Assembly (NCBI GenBank): GCA_964354135.1
Contig: CAYGZA010000121.1
Location: forward strand, 1 to 17,037
Length of the DNA: 17,037 bases
Reading direction: 5' to 3'
From: CAYGZA01 sp964354135
GTDB lineage: Bacteria; Planctomycetota; Planctomycetia; Pirellulales; Thermoguttaceae
The notes under the pieces are model-generated. The model was not told the origin of the DNA. It saw nothing but the letters and a program-made list of their open reading frames with translations, and searched no databases. Below, piece by piece: positions 1-8,400 of this stretch (position 1 is its first letter; each line of letters starts with the position of its first letter). A program made the position numbers and the translations under genes.

Positions 1-50
1 CTAACGGCCACTTTTTCCAAAACGCGAAACTCTTGAACTGAAAGCGGCAC
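1..50 (-). CDS. Possible next operon gene, N-terminus only (runs off the window)
   Basis: A GTG codon at 48-50 opens a frame that stays open to the window edge, giving 16 complete codons that begin MPLSVQEFRVLEKVAV. An AAGGG ribosome-binding-like sequence lies at 60-64, nine bases before the GTG. The candidate starts 24 bases after the stop of the large helicase gene and on the same strand, as expected for a continuing operon. The product cannot be recognised from 16 residues. In class 1 DISARM the gene at this place is usually drmC, a phospholipase-D-family protein, but nothing seen here shows that. A short open frame at an edge can arise by chance, so this call is tentative. Confidence 0.35.
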   Translation of the reverse strand, partial: MPLSVQEFRVLEKVAV

Positions 51-74
51 TAGCCTTGACCCTTATCTACCAAG

Positions 75-3000
75 CTACGAATCGGCTCCGTCCATCAAGT
101 TGTCCTGCCCAATCGCCTGGGCGATGTTCCGAAGATGTTGCCGAACCGCCTGCGGGTCATTCAGGTCTCGGGACTGAACCACGATGACCGTGTATCCATC
201 CAGTTCGATGGCTTGCCGGATGATGTGGTCCTTCTTGGCGACATTGGGGTCGCCATGCAAGCCCCGGCTCATCCCGTCAAGGTAGACGGCCACCTTGGTC
301 GGTTCATGGACCCAATCCGGGGTGGTGGCGATACCGAGGGAGGTGGCAATCCGCTTTCTGCATACCCCTTCGGGGAAGTGGTGCTCCCGCAGCAACCGCA
401 CAAGGTCAGCCTCCGGTGGATTCGATGGGCTTCCCTCGCCGGGCTTCTCCTCCTCAAACACCGGCACGATGTCCCGATAGCCCTCGGGAGTGTGGTCCAA
501 CTGCTCCATCAACTCCAGGGCCTCGTGTCGGTTCAGCATCCCGTGGTAGAACTGGTTGCGGAAGGTCTTCAAGCAGGCGTAGCACGCCGTTTCGCACTCT
601 TGCACGCACCCCGCCAGCAAATCCTTGGCCGATGCGATGAGTTCCTGCCAGCGGACAAGCATCTGGTCCAGAAGGCCCGAGCCGCCCGGCATCGGGTCGT
701 AGATCAACAGGTCGTGCGTGTCATCAGGCTTCTCCACAACCAGCAATTGGAGGTCGTCTGGCCCCATGTCGAGCAGCCGGGCCGCTGCCGTCCGCAGGGC
801 TTCGCCGATGTTGAAGCCCTCCGCTTCGCTCTTCACGGCGTGGAATTGCAGCAAGTCCACGTCGGCTTGGACCGTCAGCGCCAAACGGGCAACATCCCGG
901 CCGCACCGTTCCTTGTGAATCTTCATGAACTGGGCGATTTCAGCGGGCACGGCATAGGGCGTCTTGGCCGCTCCGCACACCGAGCAAATCCAGTGGCCCA
1001 GTTCCCCCTGCTTGACCCGCCCGGCTTCTCCAAGGTTGACCAGTTCGATGCCCTGGCCACGAACGTAGCTGACCTCGGTATCGCCAATCTTGAACGCCTT
1101 CCCGCCACGGCAACGTTTGCGGAGCCGCCCGAGAATGCAAACCGGGATCGAGAACCGCAGGTGTTCGTCTTCGGTGATCCGGCTTTCATGGGCGAGATCC
1201 AGATCCGTCAGTGGAAGGGCGTCGATGGCAACACCGCCGGACTGACCATAGGACGGATCTGCCGCCTGTTGCGTGACGAAGCCCTTCTCCACGTTCACCC
1301 GGAGCGTGCGAATGCGGGCGGTCTCTTCCGCCCCGAGGTGGTATCGGGCAACGTAGAATGTCCCCCGATTGGCATAGAGGCGGTTGCCTGGAACAAACTC
1401 TCGCAACGCCACCACGTTGCTGCGGTTGAGATCGAACGCCCTTGGCCCGGAACGACGAGCGAATCCTCTTTGGGCCGAGGCCGTGATTCCACCTTCGTAG
1501 ACGCCGTAGCCCGGCAAGAACCCCTCAACGCCCAGGACCGTGAGGGTGTAGGTGGACTGGTCACACCGCAGAATCGAGTTGATGAACTCGTCGCACCGCC
1601 GCAGCAGTTGCTCTTCTTCCCGTTCCAAAGGACGGGTATCTTTCCTTCGATGGAGGTCGGCACGGGTGGACTTGGCCCACATCAGGCGTCGATGCAGCCG
1701 CTTGATGACCGTCTCCAATTCGTCGGCGGTCTGGCACACGGTCTGTTCAATGGCCGGGCGGGAGACCAACTCTGCCGCTTCTGCTGGCCAGTGCTGGGCA
1801 AAGAGGGCCAGTAGGCGATCCGCCAGAAGATCCTGTAGCTCTCCAAGCAGCACCCGAAGAGGGTCGGTGCTGGTCGGCGTTTCCCTGTAGTGGTCGTCCT
1901 CGTCCAAGAGATACTTGCGAATGAAGACCGGGAACAACTCCTTTAGGATGTCCTTCACCCTCTCGCCTGATTCGCCCGGCGTTCGGGATCGGAGCAGCAA
2001 CTCCGAGAGGATAGCCGAGCGGATATGCTTGGAAACCATCAGTGGGTTACGGAGGTTGAACGTGGGGGCCTCGATGACGCCCCCCAAGAGCCGCAGCGGA
2101 TCGTCGAAGAAATAGCGATCATGGGGTGACCGGCGGCAGTAGGTCACCACGACTGCCATCCGTTCCTCACGCCCAGCCCGTCCCGCACGTTGCCAGTAGT
2201 TGGCTGACTTTGGCGGCACGTTTCGCATCAGGGCCATGTCCAAGGCCCCGATATTCACGCCCAATTCCAGCGTCGGCGTGGCCACGAGGCAGTTGGTTCT
2301 CCCGTTGGGCGACTTGAAGTCGTTCTCGATCCGGTTGCGGACTTCACCGGGCACCTGGGCCGTGTGCTCCTCGGCACTCACCATCACAAACGGTCGGCCC
2401 ATCAGCCAGACATCGTAATCCTCTTGGTCGGGCTGTTCGGTAACCGTCGTGCCGTGGCAGTTGTGGCGAGTGCAAGCGGCGTTTGGGGAGGGTCTAGTGG
2501 CAATTCGCTGGCAGGTGGTGCAACGCTGGCGGGACTGCCAGCGTTCCACAACCAATCGCTCCGAGTTCACCTGCCACACGTCGCCCGCCAGGGGCCTTTC
2601 CTGCTGAGAGCGCAACGTGACCTTTGTGAGCACCTTGGCTTCTTTGGTGAGCAAATCCCAGAGGATCGCTGCGGCACTGTCAACATCCAGATTGTTAGGA
2701 TCGTTGGCCCACTTCTTGAGCAAAGCCTGGACCGCCGAAGGACCCCGTTGGGCAATCAGGGTGCGTGCGTAGTTGTTCGACTGGTCGGGGCTCAGCAAGA
2801 GTCCTTGGGGGCGGAACTCACGCAACGGCAAGAGGCCCGCCTGGATGTAAGGGTCATCCTTGGCGTGGTAGCGGGAGAATACCGGATCGCCAACGACATA
2901 CAGGATTCGGTTTCGCCGCCAGTTGTCCAGGATGAGGCTGACTCCCTCGGTCGCCTCTTCTGGGGAGACCCCCAATGTCACGGCCAATTCCCGGACCCCT

Positions 3001-5459
3001 TTGCTGTCCGTGTTCACTCCGCTGTAAACCACTCGTGTCAAGCCCATCGACTCCAAGCAGTCGGTTCGCCGCACGCCCGTGGTGAACTCCCGGAGCACCA
3101 TGTAGCGGAGGGCCTTGTGGACCGGCACCCACCTGTTGTGGCCGAAGGTGGCCTCCGCTTCTTCCCCGGTCAGTTCGGGCAAGAGGGCGTCGATAAGGCC
3201 CTGGTCCCTACGGAAAAGCTCCATCAGACGGTCGGTGATTCCGTCTAGCGGCAGTGATTGACCGCCTTCCGTAATGACCTGGTGCATCATGTGCCGCAGC
3301 CGAATACGTCGAGCGTGATCCTGCATCCAACCCGCCTGGAAGGCTGCGTCCTGGCGGCTGTCGGCAAACACGATGAGCTTCTTGTGCCCTTCGGGAGCCC
3401 CGTTGATCATCGCCTGGGTCAAGATGTGGACATCGGCGACCGTGACCGCCTGCACCTTGCGGGCCGGTTCGATCTCCCGACCGCCGATGCGGAATGAAGT
3501 CGAGTTGCACGAAGGGCAGGCCGACAGTCCCGGACCAAACGCCATCAGCGGCAAGAGCGGCTCCCTGTGCCCGCAACCATCCGCCAGACAACGGGGCGAA
3601 GCGGTGCGGTGCATCGCCCCGCACTGCCGACAGAACCATCCCCTGGGCCATTTGGCTGACTTTGCTGAGGGACCGGTTTCCGCCTCTTCCAATAGCCGAT
3701 TGGTCACAACCAGCCGGGTGCCCATCTCCGCTGGGGCCGACGACCACACGGCGTTCTCGGTGCCATCATCGTTCTGAGTGGCGTTGCCGTGGTCGAAGTC
3801 CTTGAGTTGATTCTTGGCCCCCCTGGAGAACTCAAGCCCCTGATACCACTTCTCGAAGAAGTGCTGGCCGCAACTGCGGCAAGTCAGCACCGAGAAAAAG
3901 GCATCATCGTGCCGACCGGCGTACTGCTCCTTGGCATCAGCCAGCGACAAGAACAGCTTCATCGCCGTGTCCGCATCGGTGCCGTCCAGGGCCACCACCA
4001 TCTCGTCCAGGCCCCGGATGAAGAAATGCACCTTGGGCCGCAGCAGTGATTCGCCGCTCTTCTGGGCAGCGGCTCCCAACACCAAGTAAGCCAGTAGCTC
4101 GGAATTGGCACGGTCGCCTTCAGGTAGACGCCCGGTTGCCAACCGCTGGGAGGTCTGCCACGCCGCCTCGTTGAGCCGCTTGGGGTACTCCAGGATCTTG
4201 GTGGCCTGATAGACGTATTCGTTGTTGACCAGATGATCGAAGAGCGAATCCCGCCATTCCTGCCCTGGTTCGAAGATCTGGCCCGTCAGTTCCTCCACGA
4301 TGCCCTTGACTTCCCCAACATTGACCGGTTCGGTCACGGCGGCCAGGACACGTCCCAGTCGGGCCATGCCGTCGCCGTGGGGGGCCACGGGCCGATACCG
4401 TTGCCGGGGCCACTCCCGAGCTACGTACGACTCGCCCACCAACTTGACCTTGCTGGCGTCCACGCCGAAGAAACGGGAGGCGAAGCGGAGTGCCGCCTCT
4501 TCGTTTTCCTTGTCCTTTTTGGATGGGTCGGCCAGCGTGGCAGAAGTGCCGATACAGATGACCTCATCAGGTGTTTTCCCAGCCAACTGCCGGACCCGGC
4601 GGATCAGGCAGGCCACTTCAGCGCCGGTCGCACCCGAGTAGGTATGGGCCTCGTCGAACACGAGGTACTTGAGCGGTGCCTCGGCAAACAGGCCCACGTC
4701 GGGTAACCGTGTGATGAGGATCTCCAATTGCCGATAGTTCGTCAGCAGAATCCTGGGCTTCCGGGTGCGTATGTCATCCTCGGAGCAGCATTCCTCGGGC
4801 GGGGCCAAGGGACGTACCGCCCGATCTTCGGCCTGAGCCTCTTCCCGGCGTTGCTTGCGGGCGGCCAGATAGGCTTGCCGGGATGATCCGGCGAACCGTT
4901 CCACAGTAACATCGGTTTCTTTGTCGGGAGTGGTGCCCACCCATAGGCCGAAAGTGATCCCAGTGCCGCCGAGCATATCCCGGATACGGTCCAACTGGTC
5001 GTTGGCGAGGGCGTTCATGGGGTAGACGAGAATCGCCGTGAGCCCTTCCCGAATCCCGTGGTCCCGCTGCCGCAACAGGTCGTCGGTGATCGGGTAAAGG
5101 AACGATTCGGTCTTGCCCGACCCGGTGCCGGTCGAAACCAAGACGTGCTGCCCGGCCCTGACCGCCTCGAAGACCTGTTGCTGGTGGAGGTACATGGTCG
5201 GATAGCCGATCAGTCCGGGCAGAACCGGGTGAAGGACGCCCGCATCGGCCATCTGTTGAATGGACTGGCCCTTGGCAAAGGCTTCGGAGAGCGAAAGGAA
5301 CGGCCCTTGGACCAGGGGAATGTCAAGCGACGAGGGACGCTCCAGCAGCTTGCGGGCCTGCCCAGCCAGTTCAGGATCGGCCAGGGGGAATGCCGAGAAT
5401 AAGTACCGCAGGAACTCGCTGCAAACGCTGTGGGCGAACTGGACTGGGTTGATGGGCAT
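75..5459 (-). CDS. Giant DEAD/DEAH helicase with DUF1998 domain and C-terminal nuclease-like segment (DrmA/DrmB- or DruE-like)
   Basis: Superfamily 2 helicase of 1794 residues. Helicase motifs visible: HQQQ in a Q-motif-like setting (92-95), Walker A TGTGSGKT (110-117), DEAH (269-272), SAT (306-308), TPTLELGVNIG (1061-1071) and QRAGRAGR (1090-1097). Cysteine pairs that could bind zinc occur at 527/530, 610/613, 624/629, 648/651, 980/983, 996/1001 and 1492/1495. A DUF1998-type segment follows: YDPMPGGSG (1587-1595), four cysteines at 1618/1622/1626/1629, then NQFYHGMLNR. Residues 1721-1785 resemble the Vsr/DUF559 endonuclease fold, with VAVYLDG (D1728), KKD (1742-1744) and a predicted strand YTVIVV. 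A GGAG at 5470-5473 lies ten bases before the ATG and inside the methylase end, suggesting translational coupling. In DISARM the helicase (DrmA) and DUF1998 protein (DrmB) are separate; Druantia DruE is a single large helicase-DUF1998 protein. I infer a DNA translocase of a defence system. The exact family is unsettled. Confidence 0.88.
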   Translation of the reverse strand: MPINPVQFAHSVCSEFLRYLFSAFPLADPELAGQARKLLERPSSLDIPLVQGPFLSLSEAFAKGQSIQQMADAGVLHPVLPGLIGYPTMYLHQQQVFEAVRAGQHVLVSTGTGSGKTESFLYPITDDLLRQRDHGIREGLTAILVYPMNALANDQLDRIRDMLGGTGITFGLWVGTTPDKETDVTVERFAGSSRQAYLAARKQRREEAQAEDRAVRPLAPPEECCSEDDIRTRKPRILLTNYRQLEILITRLPDVGLFAEAPLKYLVFDEAHTYSGATGAEVACLIRRVRQLAGKTPDEVICIGTSATLADPSKKDKENEEAALRFASRFFGVDASKVKLVGESYVAREWPRQRYRPVAPHGDGMARLGRVLAAVTEPVNVGEVKGIVEELTGQIFEPGQEWRDSLFDHLVNNEYVYQATKILEYPKRLNEAAWQTSQRLATGRLPEGDRANSELLAYLVLGAAAQKSGESLLRPKVHFFIRGLDEMVVALDGTDADTAMKLFLSLADAKEQYAGRHDDAFFSVLTCRSCGQHFFEKWYQGLEFSRGAKNQLKDFDHGNATQNDDGTENAVWSSAPAEMGTRLVVTNRLLEEAETGPSAKSAKWPRGWFCRQCGAMHRTASPRCLADGCGHREPLLPLMAFGPGLSACPSCNSTSFRIGGREIEPARKVQAVTVADVHILTQAMINGAPEGHKKLIVFADSRQDAAFQAGWMQDHARRIRLRHMMHQVITEGGQSLPLDGITDRLMELFRRDQGLIDALLPELTGEEAEATFGHNRWVPVHKALRYMVLREFTTGVRRTDCLESMGLTRVVYSGVNTDSKGVRELAVTLGVSPEEATEGVSLILDNWRRNRILYVVGDPVFSRYHAKDDPYIQAGLLPLREFRPQGLLLSPDQSNNYARTLIAQRGPSAVQALLKKWANDPNNLDVDSAAAILWDLLTKEAKVLTKVTLRSQQERPLAGDVWQVNSERLVVERWQSRQRCTTCQRIATRPSPNAACTRHNCHGTTVTEQPDQEDYDVWLMGRPFVMVSAEEHTAQVPGEVRNRIENDFKSPNGRTNCLVATPTLELGVNIGALDMALMRNVPPKSANYWQRAGRAGREERMAVVVTYCRRSPHDRYFFDDPLRLLGGVIEAPTFNLRNPLMVSKHIRSAILSELLLRSRTPGESGERVKDILKELFPVFIRKYLLDEDDHYRETPTSTDPLRVLLGELQDLLADRLLALFAQHWPAEAAELVSRPAIEQTVCQTADELETVIKRLHRRLMWAKSTRADLHRRKDTRPLEREEEQLLRRCDEFINSILRCDQSTYTLTVLGVEGFLPGYGVYEGGITASAQRGFARRSGPRAFDLNRSNVVALREFVPGNRLYANRGTFYVARYHLGAEETARIRTLRVNVEKGFVTQQAADPSYGQSGGVAIDALPLTDLDLAHESRITEDEHLRFSIPVCILGRLRKRCRGGKAFKIGDTEVSYVRGQGIELVNLGEAGRVKQGELGHWICSVCGAAKTPYAVPAEIAQFMKIHKERCGRDVARLALTVQADVDLLQFHAVKSEAEGFNIGEALRTAAARLLDMGPDDLQLLVVEKPDDTHDLLIYDPMPGGSGLLDQMLVRWQELIASAKDLLAGCVQECETACYACLKTFRNQFYHGMLNRHEALELMEQLDHTPEGYRDIVPVFEEEKPGEGSPSNPPEADLVRLLREHHFPEGVCRKRIATSLGIATTPDWVHEPTKVAVYLDGMSRGLHGDPNVAKKDHIIRQAIELDGYTVIVVQSRDLNDPQAVRQHLRNIAQAIGQDNLMDGADS

Positions 5460-5462
5460 GGC

Positions 5463-8400
5463 TCAGCGGCTCCACTTCGTCTTCTTCCGAATCTCGTTGC
5501 CGAACAGGTCGGTGGGAATTGGACTGCCGAAGAGGTCTTCCGGCCCGGTGGACTCCTTCTTGGTCTCCTGGCCGCCCGCCGTTCCCTGGCCACCGGCAAC
5601 GTACTGCTGAACGGCCTCGTCGCTGCCAAGCAAGGCCACGGCGTCTTTCCAACAGTCGTCCCACGTCCAACCGTGACGGGGATCGTCGGGCGGGAAGTTT
5701 TCGGGCTTCCAGACGTGGCAGCCGTCCCGCTTCTGGATCAGTGGGCCGGGCAATCCCTTGGCCTTCGCCGCCTCGGCGTTGGTCAGTTCGGGGATACCGA
5801 GAATCTCGAAGAACTCGTCATTCAATAGGCTGGGAGCGGTTTCCGCCGACCACTTGCCGTCTTTCAAGGCCCGGAAGGCGGTAGCAGCCAAGCCGGTGAG
5901 CCGCTCTCGGAACGGCAGTTTCCGGTCTACCCGATAGAAACCCTTCGGATCGGTTGGATCATCCCGCACGATCCAGTCGAAGTCGTCTGGGTCCAGGCCG
6001 TACAGATCGGCACACAGGGCGTCGATCTCGACCCGGAGCCGCAGCCGGTCGGCTTCCGTTATGGCCCACCAGTGCTTCCACTCACTCTCTGCAAGTTCTG
6101 GGTAGAGGTGCTTCAGTTTCAGCCATTCCGGGGCAAAGCGACGGTGGAGGAACGACAGCCGAGCGACGGACTCAATCAATCGTCGTACAGATGCCCCTTG
6201 GGTAAACCGGGTGGGTAGCGGCAGTTCCTCCACGATGAACCAACTCATATTGAGTCCGCCAACCCGCTGTCTGGCGACGAAATCAAAGACGAACGTTGAC
6301 AGCGATGCCGCAAGGAGCAGGTATTCCGGCAACTCACCATGCGTCAGCCGAAGATGGAATACTGAATCGCCACTTGGAACGCCAGATAGGCAACACCCAA
6401 TGATTGTCCGGGCATTCGTAGCCGAACTGATTCGCATATAGGCAAACGTCAGCACAGCAACGTCGGGAATCGAGCGTGCGAACACTTCTGACATCAAGAA
6501 CTGCGGTTCAATTGTCTTGTTGTCGAACGGTATCTCCCGCCACACGGCTGTTCGCCCCTTGCCGCTCACCCAGCCTTTCTTCGAGAAATCGAATTGGCCA
6601 ATCATCCGGCCCTCGTACAGCGACAGGGCAATATCGCCATCAGGGCCAATCCAATGCCCGAAAATGTCCGGTCGATACCCCTTCGCCTTCCACTTCTCCA
6701 ACGGGGGGAAGTGCTTCGAGTCATTTGTCATGTGGAATTCGGTGGCGTAGGTGATCTCCCAGCCGGGAGCGTTGTCGCCGATACGAAAGGAATTGGCGTA
6801 GATTGTACGGCAGAGTGCGAGGTCACGCTGCGTGCGGACCTCGGGCAAGGATTTGCTGCGTGGTGAGAACAGAGGAATCAGTGCCCGATCGTACTCGAAC
6901 ACGGGAGGTTCTGCCCGCTCCCAAGCCGCCAAGTCGTGAATCATAAAGGCTGCCCGGAGAGGCGAAGATGTTCGTTGGCGGTCTACAATGGTCGCGGCGA
7001 ACTTGAAGCTGCCGTGAATGGCAAAAATCTTCTTCTTGTTCTCAAAGCTGAACAACCATTCCCACGTTGATTGGTCCAAGAATAGTTGCCGAAGCTCTCT
7101 TGTACCGGAATCGGTATAGAGCCCTGATGGCACGAGAAATCCCAAACGACCGACCACCGACAACCGATGATGTGCAACTTCAAGGAACAGTTTGAAGGAG
7201 TTCAGGTCGGCACCTCCCTGATGGCAGAAAGGCGTCGGCCGGTTGGCGAAACCAATCCGACCACTCCTCGCTTTCTCCCAAATGGCGGCCAACTCGCCGT
7301 CACGTTTCCCACGAGCAAGGGAGAGGTCAAACGGCCCACTGACACTTCTCACCCAATTCGCCAGTGCCTTGAAGCCAGCGCTGTAATCGTCCCAACGGTC
7401 CTTGACACCGGGAACGCCGTCGAATAGCTCTTGCTGCCGACGAAGGGCAGCCTGCTTGTCATAGGTGCGGTAGAGCGGGTCATACTCGGTGAAAAACTCC
7501 TTGGAGATCGGCTTCATCACTTCCCAAGGCGGGTTGCCGAGCATGGCATCGAACCCACTTCGCTGCGGCGTGAAGACATCGGGGTATTCCAACTCCCAGT
7601 GGAAGAACTTTGTGTTCCCCGCGACCTGCTCGATGATGGCCAATGCCTTTTCGGACGGCCGGTGAAAACTCAACGGGACGGGGACGAAACGCAATGATTC
7701 TTCGTCAGCGGGCCAAAACCAGATCGCGCACCACTCGTCCATCGCCTGTTTCAGCCGGCGCAAGGCCGGGCTAGCTTGCACATGCTCCCTATAGAACCGC
7801 TCCCGCTCGTCCGGGCCAGCGATCGGCAGAGCGTGCAGAGTTTCGTACTCCGCGCGGGCCTGGGTAACGACCTGATCGGCAGTAGTGTGCTGCTCGGGAA
7901 ACAATTCTATTTGTTTGCTGAACCGGCTCTCAATGACCTCCCGCATCTCCTTCTTGATTCGGCCGTCGCCTGTGCGGCGGTTGCCGATCTTCTCGCCCTT
8001 CAGGTGCTCCTCGATCCGCTGGGTTCGTGGGCCGTTCTTGCCGTCGCCGCCTTCACGTTCCCAGGCTTTGAGCGGATAGTCCTCCACCCGGTCCAACCAG
8101 CACCCGACCAGCGAATTGCCCACCTTGATCTTGTGGTCGAGGAACGAGAAGGGCAGTTCGGGATCGAGGGTCTCGACCCAGAGCGACACACGGGCGAACT
8201 CCACGGCCAACGGGTTGATGTCCACGCCGTAGATGCACCGCTCGACCACATGTCGCCGCAAGAGCGCCTTCACCCGCTCCGGGAACAGTTCGCCTCGGTG
8301 AGGGTCGTCAGGCGGAAACGGCAGCAACTCCTCGCTGTCGCCACCGTTGCGAGGCCGACCATAGGGGAGCGTCATTCGCTTCGCCTGAGCGGGGTCGTCC

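Noticed and set aside
135..1814. Plus-strand open frame of 559 codons opposite the large helicase
   Set aside because: It lies antisense to a helicase with full motifs, has no recognisable domain, and long antisense frames are common in high-GC genes.
75..5459. Assigning the locus to Druantia from the DruE-like helicase alone
   Set aside because: No DruA-DruD, DruH, DruF/DruG or cytosine methylase (DruM) is seen; the partners are an SNF2 helicase and an adenine-type methylase.
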